A stretch of 64,000 nucleotides of DNA from JBGSMF01 sp964651475 (lineage in GTDB: Bacteria; Chloroflexota; Anaerolineae; Fen-1058). The DNA is taken from positions 1 through 64,000 of the forward strand of contig CAZYXV010000014.1 in NCBI GenBank assembly GCA_964651475.1. Direction: 5' to 3'. Positions within the stretch are counted from its first letter, which is position 1. Every line of letters starts with the position of its first letter. This document shows, piece by piece, positions 16,424 through 25,400 of this stretch. The translations under genes were made by a program, and so were the position numbers. The notes beneath the pieces were generated by a model. The model was given only the letters and a program-made list of their open reading frames with translations, ran no database searches and had not been told where the DNA came from.

Positions 16424-18583
16424 CTATCCCATTCGGTTCTTTGTGATCAGCGGTAAATAGAGCCGGTTCAACTTTCCAAATAGCCCAAACTCGCCTGCCC
16501 GGCAGACGGGAGTGGCCTGCCAGTGATCGCCGGGCGGCAGGAGCGCCGAACCTCCACACGTCGTATTCGCTCCTACCCACGCGCCATTCCAATAAAACAG
16601 CGCCACGCTGCTCTCATCCATTCCATACACATCCGCCTCGCTGTAATGGACAGTGATGGTCAGGGGAACGGCAAAAACAAAATTTGGCTGGAGGCTGCCG
16701 CCCACATACACTTCCAATCGAAAGGCGTGCCCGGCAAATCCCCACCCCCCAGGCGCCGGCTGAGTAGTCAGGAGGGGGATGTACCTTATCGTCAGTGTGA
16801 CAGGCTGGGGCGGGATCGCCACAATGGTTGGATTGCCTTGCCCATCGGTATACGAAAGAACCGACGTGGTACTCACAGCCGGCCCGACGACGATAGACGG
16901 GCCTTCTTCTATCGTGATGACGTGTGTGCCTGTGACGGGCGCACCGCTGCCATTATCGGCCAGCACCGTGATGGTTTGCGCGCCGGGCGCGCTCCAAGAC
17001 AGGGTCGCCGTATCGCTCAGGTCGCTCACGTGCGTGAGCGGCGCGTGTCCCGTCGCCTGCCAGGTATAGGTCACAGGCGGCATGGCCGATGCCGGACTGG
17101 CCGTTGCGTGGAACGCATAAGCTGTGTTGATATAGCCGCCCGCCGGGCCGCCAATCGCCACACCGTCGAGCGGAACATTAATCACCACAGCGTAATGACC
17201 GGCGGCTTCGCCCGCCCTATTGACCGCCGTAACTGTGATCGCTTTGGAGCCGGGCATGTCCCAGGTGAACGTGACCGTATCAAGCGTGCCGCCTGTGTGA
17301 ATTGCGGCTGGGCGCTCACTCGCCTGCCAGGTATACGTGATGGGCTGCACGGCAGTGCCTGGGCTGACGGTGGCCGTGAACGTATAGCTCCTCTGAATCC
17401 AACCCGCTGCCGGGCCAAGCACCATCACGCTTTCCGGCGGGACGTGAATGGTCATCACGTGCGCGCCGCTTACGGCGCCGGCGGCGTTCCGGGCAGTGAC
17501 GGTGATTGTTTTGGCGCCAGAGGTGCTCCAAGTAAAAGCAGCCACATCAGACAAACCGCCCACGTGGATCACATTAGCCAGCCCCGTGGCCTGCCAGGTA
17601 TACGTGATGGGCGTGGCGGCTGTATCCGGGCTGACCGTCGCTGTAAAGGTATAGCTCTGCTGCATCGCGCCGGACGCCGGTCCGCTGATAGATACACCGG
17701 TGGGGGGATTGGTCACGTCTAGGTAAATTGAGTCGCTGCTGCTGGCCGTCTGGCTGCCGGTGCGCATCTCGGCCCAAACGGTGCGCTCGCCTCCAACAGG
17801 CGCCAGCGTCCAATCCGTCGTGTTTTGGAAGGGTTGCCAGTTTGTCCACGCGCCATCGTCATTGCGCAGCCGCATCTCGCTCCACGTGCCGTAAAGGTAA
17901 AGCGAAACGTTGGCAGAGCTGGCTGTGGCGGCTTCTCGATTGATGACCAATGGATAGACGCCGCTGCGCTTGCCAAAATCCTGGACCCAGTAACGATAAT
18001 AGTCCCCACCGCCTTCGTAATAACCCACGCCGATTTCCCAACTGCCCGTGCTCAGGATATTGGCGCGGTGACCGGAACTGTTCATCCAGCCAGTCATTAC
18101 ACTCTGAGGAGTCGAGTAACCGGCAGCAATGTTTTCAGCCGTGGGGCTGGGATAAAACGTTTGAATTCTGGCCCACGTACCGCACGCCAGCACCAGGTTG
18201 CCGCCAACCCGGTCGTAGGAGCTGTGATCAAAGTAATTATCTTGCCCCATATCGGTCGCGTGATAGCGTCCGGCGTCATCCAACTGCGTCACACGTTTGA
18301 GCGGCGGCAGGTTGCCGTTGTTGGCTCGTTCAACATTCACCAATTCGACCACCTCTTGCTCATACGCTGCGTTGACGACGGGAGCCGTCACCCCGCCGCA
18401 GCCGGTATAAGACGGCTCGGCCAGTCCAAATTCGAATACGGCCGGCGGTATAAGGCGCGGCTGGGGAGGAACCGGTGTACTGGCCACTGGCTCGCCGGGC
18501 AAAGCCAGAGAGACTGCGCCGGGCGCGCCGGCCAAGGCCATTAAAAAAGCAACCAGGATGCCAGGAACACGATAGCTCTTCAT
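16424..18583 (-). CDS. Secreted CAP-domain protein with Ig/PKD-like repeats
   Basis: The 719-residue protein has a signal peptide (1-28), a CAP/SCP domain at about 75-210 (ELVNVERANNG, MTGWMNSSGHRANIL, the family's Cys-poor bacterial form), three repeats of about 85 residues around ITYTWQATG and TITVTA (PKD-like), and a C-terminal region ending in LYLPLITKNRMG, the shared YLP motif. Bacterial CAP proteins are secreted and of varied function. It lies 38 bases downstream of purB on the same strand. No ribosome site is obvious beyond AAGGAGGTGGAT upstream of the start, which is strong. Confidence 0.85.
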   Translation of the reverse strand: MKSYRVPGILVAFLMALAGAPGAVSLALPGEPVASTPVPPQPRLIPPAVFEFGLAEPSYTGCGGVTAPVVNAAYEQEVVELVNVERANNGNLPPLKRVTQLDDAGRYHATDMGQDNYFDHSSYDRVGGNLVLACGTWARIQTFYPSPTAENIAAGYSTPQSVMTGWMNSSGHRANILSTGSWEIGVGYYEGGGDYYRYWVQDFGKRSGVYPLVINREAATASSANVSLYLYGTWSEMRLRNDDGAWTNWQPFQNTTDWTLAPVGGERTVWAEMRTGSQTASSSDSIYLDVTNPPTGVSISGPASGAMQQSYTFTATVSPDTAATPITYTWQATGLANVIHVGGLSDVAAFTWSTSGAKTITVTARNAAGAVSGAHVMTIHVPPESVMVLGPAAGWIQRSYTFTATVSPGTAVQPITYTWQASERPAAIHTGGTLDTVTFTWDMPGSKAITVTAVNRAGEAAGHYAVVINVPLDGVAIGGPAGGYINTAYAFHATASPASAMPPVTYTWQATGHAPLTHVSDLSDTATLSWSAPGAQTITVLADNGSGAPVTGTHVITIEEGPSIVVGPAVSTTSVLSYTDGQGNPTIVAIPPQPVTLTIRYIPLLTTQPAPGGWGFAGHAFRLEVYVGGSLQPNFVFAVPLTITVHYSEADVYGMDESSVALFYWNGAWVGANTTCGGSALLPPGDHWQATPVCRAGEFGLFGKLNRLYLPLITKNRMG

Positions 18584-18621
18584 AAATCCACCTCCTTGAT
18601 TTCAGACAAAGCATGCATTAT

Positions 18622-20043
18622 TCACCCGCGCGTTTCGCTCTCGGCACACAGGCGGCGAACTCGCGCGGCAATCTTACGGGCGCGTTGGGGCGCATCGCCC
18701 ACGTACTCACGCGCGTGCCGGGTGAGCAACTGCCGGGCTTGTTGAAAGTCGAGATGGTTTGCAATGCGTGGATCGGCGCACAGATTATCTACCAACGGGT
18801 TAGGGCGGCCCGCCCCTACTTCTGCCCAGGCGCGCAGCGCGTGCTCGCGTATGACCTCGTGCAAGGCCTGGCGGTCACCCCCAGCCTTGACCGCCGCCAT
18901 CAGCAGTCGCTCGGTGGCCGCAAAGGGAGCATAGATCGCCAGGTTGCGGGCGGCGGCAGTCTCGTCAATGACCAGTCCCCCCATCAACTTGCGCGCCGTC
19001 ATCACCAACTCGTCGGCGCACAGGAACGCTTCGGGCAAAATGATGCGGCGGTTGGCTGAATCGTCCAGCGTGCGCTCCAGCAACGAGTTGGCCGCGTTAT
19101 CCCACGCCACGCGCGGCAATTGGGCCAGGTAGCGCGCCAGCGAATCAATCTTTTCGGCGCTGATCGGATTGCGTTTGAACGGCATGGCCGACGAGCCAAC
19201 TTGCCGGGCGCCGAACGGTTCGGCCCACTCGCCGATGGGCGGCGATTGCAGCACGCGCAGGTCAAACGCAAACTTGTGCACAGACATGGCCAGTCCGGCC
19301 AGCGCATTGAGCACCAGCCAATCTTGCTTGCGCGGGTAGACCTGGGTGGTCACGTCAAACGCCTCAAGGTTGAGGAACTGCATGACGAGGGATTCAAAAT
19401 CCTCACTCCCCAGGGGGTGAGGATATAACTCGATATACGACGCCGACGTGCCCACCGCACCCTTGAACCCTTTGCCCCTCATGCCGAGGCGAACGCGCCC
19501 CAACTCGCCGTAATCTATCATCAGGTCTTGGGCATACTGCGCCAGGCGGTAGCCCACGGTGGTTGGCTCTGCCGGTTGGAGATGCGTAAAGGCCATCGCC
19601 GGTGTATCGGCCCATCGTTCGATTTGAGCCGCCCAGGCTTCCAGCAGTGAGCGAAGCGCGGACAAGATGACATCGAGCGACTGGCAGATACGGAGCACGT
19701 CGGCGTTGTCTTCAATATCCATCGAGGTCGCCCCAAGGTGAATGACGCCGCCGCCCACCGGGCACTGCTCGGCAAACGCCCGCACCTCGGCCATCAGGTC
19801 GTGCCTGATGTCGGCCTCGATTTCGAGCGCGCGGTCAATATCCACCTCGTCAACGTGAGCGCGCAGGTCGGCGACCTGTTCGGGCGTCACCAACCCAAAC
19901 CGCGCTTGAGCCTGGGCCAGCGCCAGCCAGATGCGTCGCCACAAGCGGCGCTTGCTCACTTCGCTCCATATCTCGCGCATCGCGTCTGAGCCATAGCGCC
20001 AGGTAAAGGGAGATTGGAATGTGTCGAATGACAAGTTGTTCAT
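18622..20043 (-). CDS. purB: Adenylosuccinate lyase
   Basis: The 473-residue enzyme belongs to the fumarase/aspartase superfamily. The signature GSSAMPFKRNP holds the catalytic Ser loop, and the general-acid His lies in AFTHLQPAEPTT. It catalyses two steps of purine synthesis, including release of fumarate from adenylosuccinate made by PurA, whose gene lies just upstream on the same strand. There is no clear ribosome site before the ATG at 20043, perhaps because a MITE-like element separates the two genes. Confidence 0.93.
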   Translation of the reverse strand: MNNLSFDTFQSPFTWRYGSDAMREIWSEVSKRRLWRRIWLALAQAQARFGLVTPEQVADLRAHVDEVDIDRALEIEADIRHDLMAEVRAFAEQCPVGGGVIHLGATSMDIEDNADVLRICQSLDVILSALRSLLEAWAAQIERWADTPAMAFTHLQPAEPTTVGYRLAQYAQDLMIDYGELGRVRLGMRGKGFKGAVGTSASYIELYPHPLGSEDFESLVMQFLNLEAFDVTTQVYPRKQDWLVLNALAGLAMSVHKFAFDLRVLQSPPIGEWAEPFGARQVGSSAMPFKRNPISAEKIDSLARYLAQLPRVAWDNAANSLLERTLDDSANRRIILPEAFLCADELVMTARKLMGGLVIDETAAARNLAIYAPFAATERLLMAAVKAGGDRQALHEVIREHALRAWAEVGAGRPNPLVDNLCADPRIANHLDFQQARQLLTRHAREYVGDAPQRARKIAARVRRLCAESETRG

Positions 20044-20071
20044 AGGGTTGACCGTGCGGCGAATTGACTAG

Positions 20072-20160
20072 GAGTCTGTCGGAGAGGCGCTCCACGCGCC
20101 GTCCCCGGCGCGTGCGGGCTGCCAAGGACAGTGGCCTGAGCGGGGTTCTCCGACAGCCTG
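20072..20160. mobile_element. MITE-like 89-bp element between purA and purB
   Basis: Terminal inverted repeats CTGTCGGAGA (20076-20085) and TCTCCGACAG (20147-20156) flank a strong inner hairpin, ACGCGCC (20094-20100) with GGCGCGT (20107-20113). The element is bordered by CTAG on both sides (20068-20071 and 20161-20164), which looks like a 4-base target duplication; IS5-group elements make YTAR-type duplications. The right CTAG includes the purA stop codon. It may instead be just an intercistronic terminator. Confidence 0.5.
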
Positions 20161-21450
20161 CTAGAGACCAAAAACCTGAGAGCGTTCCGGCCCAACCGAA
20201 ACGTGCGAAACCGGCGCGCCGGTGAAGGATTCAATCCGCTCGACGTACGCCCGCGCGGCCTGCGGCAAATCACCCAGCCGGCGCGCCCCCCCAATATCCT
20301 GCTGCCAGCCGGGCAGGTCGGCGTAAACGGGAGCACATTCGCCCAGGACAGCGGCGTCGCCGGGGAAATCAAGCGTGGATTGGCCCCGGCGCGAATAGGC
20401 CGTGCACACGCGCAGCGGGTCGAGGCCGGTGAGGATGTCGAGCTTGGTCAAGACGATTTCGGTCAGGCCGTTGATGCGGGCGGCGTATCGCAGCGCCACC
20501 AAATCGAGCCAGCCCGTGCGGCGCGGGCGGCCGGTGGTCGAGCCAAACTCGTCCCACGGATTGGCGCCCGTGCCGCGCAGCCGGTCCCCTGCGGCGTCTT
20601 GCAATTCAGTGGGGAACGGCCCCCCGCCCACCCGCGAGCAAAACGCCTTGGCCACGCCAATCACGCGCGTGACGTGCTTGGGGCCGATGCCCAATCCAAT
20701 CAACGCCCCGCCAACTGTTGGAGACGAGCTGGTGACGAATGGATACGTGCCGCGATCCAGATCGAGCAGCGTGCCCTGTGCGCCTTCGGCCAACACCATT
20801 TCGCCGCGTTCGAGCGCCGCGTGAATAAGCGCTGTGGTATCCGCCAGGTGGGGCGCAAAGCGCGCGGCCAATGCCCCATATTCCGCCACGATTGCCTCTC
20901 CATCCAACGGAGGCTGTCCAAAATCGCGTTGAAGCACGTGGTTTGCCTGCCGGATATGAGACAGCACCGCCTCGGCCAATGCTTTAGCGTCCGCCATCAG
21001 TCCGGCCCGCAGTCCAACCCGCGCCGCCTTATCAGCATAAGCCGGGCCAATGCCGCGCCGCGTCGTGCCAATAGCATCTCCCCCGCGCCGCGTTTCGCCT
21101 GCGCCATCCAGCGCAATGTGGCCGGGGAACAACAAATGCGCGGCGGGATCAATCTTGAGCCGATTGGGGGTCAAGTCAGCCCCAAGCGCGTCCAGCTCGT
21201 CAACCTCGCGCGCGAGCGAACGCAGATTGATCACCATCCCCGCTCCCAACACACACACAGCGCCGGCCCGAAACGCTCCCGCCGAAACCAGGTGGGTGCG
21301 CACCATCTTGTCGCCAACGGTGATGGTGTGTCCGGCATTATCGCCGCCGTTGTAACGGGCGACAATGGACGCCTCGGCGGCCAGGCGGTCGGTGATGTGA
21401 CCTTTGCCCTCGTCGCCCCATTGTGCGCCAATCAATACCGTTACTGGCAT
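20161..21450 (-). CDS. purA: Adenylosuccinate synthetase
   Basis: The 429-residue enzyme makes adenylosuccinate from IMP, aspartate and GTP. The N-terminal GAQWGDEGKG holds the P-loop and catalytic Asp, followed by NGGDNAGHT with the catalytic His. Start 21450 is preceded by AAAGGAGG; the upstream ATG seven codons earlier would overlap that site. Its product is the substrate of PurB, encoded next on the same strand. Confidence 0.95.
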   Translation of the reverse strand: MPVTVLIGAQWGDEGKGHITDRLAAEASIVARYNGGDNAGHTITVGDKMVRTHLVSAGAFRAGAVCVLGAGMVINLRSLAREVDELDALGADLTPNRLKIDPAAHLLFPGHIALDGAGETRRGGDAIGTTRRGIGPAYADKAARVGLRAGLMADAKALAEAVLSHIRQANHVLQRDFGQPPLDGEAIVAEYGALAARFAPHLADTTALIHAALERGEMVLAEGAQGTLLDLDRGTYPFVTSSSPTVGGALIGLGIGPKHVTRVIGVAKAFCSRVGGGPFPTELQDAAGDRLRGTGANPWDEFGSTTGRPRRTGWLDLVALRYAARINGLTEIVLTKLDILTGLDPLRVCTAYSRRGQSTLDFPGDAAVLGECAPVYADLPGWQQDIGGARRLGDLPQAARAYVERIESFTGAPVSHVSVGPERSQVFGL

Positions 21451-21535
21451 ACTATCCTCCTTTAAAAACACACTTGCTCTTTACATCATTTGTGGCAAAA
21501 TTGGGCCGTGGTTTTTGGCTGTGGCAATTAATCTA

Positions 21536-21544
21536 ATTATAGCA
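21536..21544 (-). promoter_or_regulatory. Extended -10 promoter of purA
   Basis: On the minus strand TGCTATAAT forms an extended -10 element (TGnTATAAT), about 85 bases before the purA start codon. No good -35 is visible, which is usual for this promoter type. Confidence 0.5.
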
Positions 21545-21648
21545 CAAAGACACGAGTGCCGCGCCGCCAGCTCGCGCAAGAACTGCCACGAGGTGCAGGG
21601 GCAATATCCAGCCAGCGACATTGCAGAGAACAAGAGAACAAACGTCAT

Positions 21649-21677
21649 TTGACAGCCGGTGAGGGACATGCTACAAT
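21649..21677 (+). promoter_or_regulatory. Promoter of the valS T-box leader
   Basis: A perfect TTGACA (21649-21654) and TACAAT (21672-21677) are 17 bases apart. Transcription would begin near 21684, immediately before the T-box stem I. Confidence 0.8.
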
Positions 21678-21683
21678 AACGCT

Positions 21684-21945
21684 ATTCTAGGCGCGTCAAA
21701 GACGACGAACAAGAGGAGTAGGCGGCCTACACCACTAGAGAACGCCGGTCACCGGGTGAGAGCCAGCGCAGGTATAATCCGCCGAAGGTCGCTTGGGAGT
21801 TGGGCAGGTGAATCAAGTAACCTGTTCCGGGAGGCCCGTTACAGCCAGCCGAGTGCGACGCTCTCTGCGTGAGGGCGGCGAACCGAGGTGGTACCACGGA
21901 AGGTATTTCCCCCTTTCGTCCTTGGATGGCGAAAGGGGATTTTTG
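21684..21945 (+). promoter_or_regulatory. T-box riboswitch (valine tRNA sensing) upstream of valS
   Basis: Stem I has the loop-E element AGTA (21717-21720) with GGCGG pairing to CCGCC, then GAAG and the valine codon GTC (21788-21790) as the specifier. The distal stem I motifs AGAGAA and GGTGAGAG are present. The T-box consensus CCGAGGTGGTACCACGGA (21883-21900) contains TGGT, which pairs with the ACCA end of uncharged tRNA. A terminator follows. Uncharged tRNA-Val should stabilise the antiterminator and switch on valS. Confidence 0.9.
21909..21945 (+). terminator. Regulated terminator of the valS T-box
   Basis: CCCCTTTCG (21910-21918) pairs with CGAAAGGGG (21930-21938), followed by A and five T. 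It competes with the T-box antiterminator. Confidence 0.85.
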
Positions 21946-21961
21946 TTAAGGAGCAAAACTC

Positions 21962-24622
21962 GTGAAAGAAATGCCCAAGACGTACGATTTCAAATCCACC
22001 GAGCAACGCCTGTACGACTGGTGGGAAAAGCGCGGTTATTTCAAACCGAAAGGCGGCAAACATACCCCGCGCTTTGTCATTTCAATGCCGCCGCCCAATA
22101 TTACGGCGCCATTGCACCTGGGTCACGCCATCGTCGCCTCGATCCAGGATATGATGATCCGCTATCACCGCATGCAGGGCGACAAGACACTGTGGGTTCC
22201 CGGCAGCGACCACGCCAGCATCGCCACGCAGCTGCGGATCGAACAGATGCTACGCGACGAGGGCACATCGCGCGAAGCACTGGGGCGCGACGAGTTCTTG
22301 CGCCGCGCGTGGGATTGGAAACACAAATACGGCGGCATCATCACCCAGCAGCACCGCAGCCTGGGCGCCAGTTGCGATTGGGAACGCGAGCGATTTACAA
22401 TGGACGAAGGCTGCAATCGCGCCGTGCGCGAAGCCTTTGTGCGCTTGTACAAAAAGGGCCTGATCTACAGAGGCATGTACCTGGTCAACTGGTCGCCCGG
22501 CCTCAAAACCGCCGTGGACGATTTGGAGATTGAATACAACGACGAGGAAACGCTGTTGTATTATTTCAAGTATCCCATCGCCGGCAAGCCGGGTCAATAC
22601 ATTCCAGTCGCAACAGTGCGCCCCGAAACCATCCTGGGCGACACGGCCGTGGCCGTGCATCCCGACGACGAACGCTATCGCCACCTCATCGGCGAAACGT
22701 GCCTGGTGCCAATTCTCAACCGGACCATCCCGGTGATCCACGATACGTACGTGAGCATGGAATTCGGCACGGGCGCACTCAAAATCACGCCCGGGCACGA
22801 CCCCAACGACTATGACATTGGGCAGCGGCACGGGTTGCAGATCATCAACGTGCTCCGTCCCGACGCGACCATGAGCGAAGCCGCCGGACCATACTTTGGG
22901 ATGGATCGCTTTGAGTGCCGCAAGCGACTGTGGGCGGATATGGAAGCCGCCGGACTGACCATCAAGACCGAACCGTATACGACCACCATTCCACGCGCGC
23001 AGCGCGGCGGCGAAATCATCGAGCCGATGATCAGTTCGCAATGGTACATAAAAATCGGCCCGCTGGCCGAGGCAGCCGCGGCCGCCGTGCGCGATGGGCG
23101 CATCCGCATCGTGCCGGAACGGTTCACCAAAGTATACTTTAACTGGCTCGAAAATATCCGCGACTGGTGCATCAGCCGGCAATTGTGGTGGGGACATCGC
23201 ATCCCGGTATGGACGTGCCGCGATTGCGGCCACGAATGGTCGCCGCGCGAGGACCCCGGCTCGTGCGAAAAGTGCGGCCGTCACAGCATCGAGCAAGACC
23301 TGGATGTGTTGGATACGTGGTTCAGTTCGGCGCTGTGGCCCTTTAGCACGCTGGGGTGGCCGAACGATACGCCCGACCTGCGCGAGTTTTATCCGACCAC
23401 TGTGATGGAAACCGGCTATGACATCTTGTTCTTCTGGGTGGCGCGCATGGTGATGTTCGGCCTGGAATTTACAGGCAAGGCGCCCTTCGAGACGGTATAT
23501 TTGCACGGGCTGATCCGCGACGAGCAAGGCCGCAAAATGTCCAAAACATTGGGCAATGCTATAGATCCCATCAATGTGATTGAAGAGTATGGCGCCGACG
23601 CGCTGCGCTTTACGCTGCTCACCAGTTCGACCCCCGGCAACGACACGAATTTGAACATGCAGCGCGTGGAGGCCAACCGCAACTTTGCCAACAAAATCTG
23701 GAACGCGGCAAGATACATCATATCAAATGTGGACAAGGGAAAAGGCCCCAGAGGCGCTTTCGACCTCCAGCCCTCGACGTTTGGCCTGGCCGACCGCTGG
23801 ATACTGTCTCGCCTGAATCGCACCATCGCCGACGCTACCCGCCTGATAGACGAATTTCAATTCGGCGAAGCCGGGCGCATCATTTACGAGTTCTTTTGGA
23901 GCGATTTCTGCGACTGGTATATCGAGATGAGCAAGCTCGGCATCGAGCGCGCGCGCCCCGTCCTGGTGCACGTGCTCGATCAAAGCCTGCGCCTACTGCA
24001 TCCCTATATGCCATTCGTGACCGAAGAGGTGTACCAGCATTTACGCGAGGCCATCCTGGGCAGCCGCCCCACCCCCTTGCAACAAAACGCCTGGCCCGAA
24101 GCCCTCATCATAGCGCCGTGGCCGGAAGCCAGCGCGGTGGATCAAGACATCGAAGCGCGCATGGCGCTGCTGATGGACGCCGTGCGCGCCATTCGCAACG
24201 CCCGCGCCGAATATAACGTAAAACCGGAAAAGCGCACCGCCGCCATCGCCGTGGCCGGCGAGCACGCAGCACTCTTTGAGAGCTTGCGCTCTGAATTGTG
24301 CATGTTAGCTCGCCTGGATAACGACGGCCTGGTGATCCTGGAAACGTTAGAGACGGCGCCCAAGAAAGCGCTGCCGTTGGTGCTGGGCGCTGTGACGATT
24401 TATCTGCCATTCGCTCAAATGGTAGACGTGGACGCCGAACGCGCGCGGTTGAACAAGGAGCAGGCTGAAGTTCAGCCCCTCATCGCCAAGAGCGAAACCT
24501 TGCTGGACAGCGAGTTCAGCCAACGAGCGCCCCAGGCTGTGGTGCAGCGAGAGCGAGATAAACTGGCCGACCTGAAATTGAAGCGAGACAAACTAGCCGG
24601 AGAATTAAAAGCGATTTCCTGA
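21962..24622 (+). CDS. valS: Valyl-tRNA synthetase
   Basis: The 886-residue class I synthetase has HIGH-type motif HLGH, KMSKT as KMSKS motif, the valine editing domain (CP1), a Cys-rich insertion (CRDCGHEW...CEKCG) and the C-terminal coiled coil (about 800-880) that is typical for ValRS. A GTG start at 21962 fits the AAGGAG eight bases upstream better than the ATG at 21971. Controlled by the T-box leader. Confidence 0.96.
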   Translation: MKEMPKTYDFKSTEQRLYDWWEKRGYFKPKGGKHTPRFVISMPPPNITAPLHLGHAIVASIQDMMIRYHRMQGDKTLWVPGSDHASIATQLRIEQMLRDEGTSREALGRDEFLRRAWDWKHKYGGIITQQHRSLGASCDWERERFTMDEGCNRAVREAFVRLYKKGLIYRGMYLVNWSPGLKTAVDDLEIEYNDEETLLYYFKYPIAGKPGQYIPVATVRPETILGDTAVAVHPDDERYRHLIGETCLVPILNRTIPVIHDTYVSMEFGTGALKITPGHDPNDYDIGQRHGLQIINVLRPDATMSEAAGPYFGMDRFECRKRLWADMEAAGLTIKTEPYTTTIPRAQRGGEIIEPMISSQWYIKIGPLAEAAAAAVRDGRIRIVPERFTKVYFNWLENIRDWCISRQLWWGHRIPVWTCRDCGHEWSPREDPGSCEKCGRHSIEQDLDVLDTWFSSALWPFSTLGWPNDTPDLREFYPTTVMETGYDILFFWVARMVMFGLEFTGKAPFETVYLHGLIRDEQGRKMSKTLGNAIDPINVIEEYGADALRFTLLTSSTPGNDTNLNMQRVEANRNFANKIWNAARYIISNVDKGKGPRGAFDLQPSTFGLADRWILSRLNRTIADATRLIDEFQFGEAGRIIYEFFWSDFCDWYIEMSKLGIERARPVLVHVLDQSLRLLHPYMPFVTEEVYQHLREAILGSRPTPLQQNAWPEALIIAPWPEASAVDQDIEARMALLMDAVRAIRNARAEYNVKPEKRTAAIAVAGEHAALFESLRSELCMLARLDNDGLVILETLETAPKKALPLVLGAVTIYLPFAQMVDVDAERARLNKEQAEVQPLIAKSETLLDSEFSQRAPQAVVQRERDKLADLKLKRDKLAGELKAIS

Positions 24623-24629
24623 TACGTAC

Positions 24630-24660
24630 AGCGCGGCGCATTCAGCGCCGCGCTTGTTTT
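24630..24660. terminator. Terminator after valS
   Basis: AGCGCGGCGC (24630-24639) pairs with GCGCCGCGCT (24645-24654), followed by TGTTTTTT. The convergent gene's stop lies at its edge, so it may work both ways. Confidence 0.85.
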
Positions 24661-25281
24661 TTACCATCTGACGTTCCTGGTCACATCCAGCACCTCGCCG
24701 GTCTGGATATGCTCGACGTGAACAAAACACCCAATCAAAGTTGGATTGAACTTGAAAATATAGGCCGCCGGAGGCTCCCCATACCGCTTCCAGGCCGCCA
24801 GCCGCGGGTAGATGTCTTGCGTGATTGTAAAGATAACCTGACCATCCTCCAACTGTGTATTATCTACAAAGATATAGCCAACGTCAGGTTTTAGGAAAGA
24901 CTGGTTGCCGTTGGGAAAGGTGTGCAACTCGACCGGATCGGGCACGAACAATTCTAGCGGCGGGATGGGGTCGGGATGAAATAATACCCGGCCGCTGACA
25001 ATATTTTCCACTCGCAAGACACACCCATCACACTGAGGATGAAAAAGATAGCAATACGCGCCGCCGATTTCTCCGTAATAAGGCTGCGCTTCGCCGGGCG
25101 CTGGCACCTGGCTGACTTGTTGCACGCGCCCTTCTCCCCCACGCTTTATGACCATGGCCCGTCCAAATCGCTCAATCTGGTAGCACATAATCTCTAAATC
25201 AATAGCTTGCTGCCAGGTCAAGATTTGCCGGTAAAGAGTGGCCGGGATTTTGAACGCCAGTTCGCACTTTAAAGCCAGCAT
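24661..25281 (-). CDS. Unrecognised 206-residue protein
   Basis: I do not recognise this protein. It lacks a signal peptide and membrane segments. It contains a duplicated pattern: GCVLRVENIVSGRVL near the middle and GCFVHVEHIQTGEVL at the C-terminus, suggesting two similar beta-rich domains of about 80 residues. Two extra cysteines occur in FHPQCDGC. No clear ribosome site precedes the ATG. Upstream, within 60-120 bases, lie three palindromic repeats (25335-25400) that may control it. Confidence 0.6.
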   Translation of the reverse strand: MLALKCELAFKIPATLYRQILTWQQAIDLEIMCYQIERFGRAMVIKRGGEGRVQQVSQVPAPGEAQPYYGEIGGAYCYLFHPQCDGCVLRVENIVSGRVLFHPDPIPPLELFVPDPVELHTFPNGNQSFLKPDVGYIFVDNTQLEDGQVIFTITQDIYPRLAAWKRYGEPPAAYIFKFNPTLIGCFVHVEHIQTGEVLDVTRNVRW

Positions 25282-25334
25282 ATCGTCGGGCCTCGCACAC
25301 CCTCGTCGCGGATCTACTGCACCCCTGCGTCGCT

Positions 25335-25400
25335 ATTGGACAGTTGTCCAATATAAAAATTGGACAGTTGTCCAATATAAAAATTGGACAGTTGTCCAAT
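25335..25400. repeat. Three tandem 24-bp units of an 18-bp palindrome
   Basis: ATTGGACAGTTGTCCAAT occurs exactly at 25335-25352, 25359-25376 and 25383-25400, with the identical 6-base linker ATAAAA. Each unit is a near-perfect palindrome (TTGGACA/TGTCCAA). The array lies upstream of the unrecognised minus-strand gene and could be an operator array or a short satellite repeat. Confidence 0.85.

Noticed and set aside
16523..17722. Long plus-strand reading frame (399 codons) opposite the CAP-domain gene
   Set aside because: Composition is Arg/His-rich without recognisable domains; the minus-strand gene has a signal peptide, CAP motifs and the shared C-terminus.
18797..18820. Palindrome-like TAGGGCGGCCCGCCCCTA inside purB as another GTAGGGGCG repeat
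   Set aside because: The encoded residues (GRPNPLVDN) look normal for this part of PurB, so composition is the simpler explanation.
20203..21465. 420-codon plus-strand frame opposite purA
   Set aside because: Antisense shadow; purA is unmistakable on the minus strand with an excellent ribosome site.
22250..23527. 425-codon minus-strand frame inside valS
   Set aside because: Antisense shadow of a clear synthetase gene.
25199..25399. 66-codon minus-strand frame through the triple repeat (ILDNCPIF repeats)
   Set aside because: It is generated by reading the palindromic DNA repeat in frame and overlaps the start of the 206-residue gene; no ribosome site.
25335..25400. Possible CRISPR array
   Set aside because: Repeat period is only 24 bp with identical 6-base linkers and no variable spacers or cas genes.
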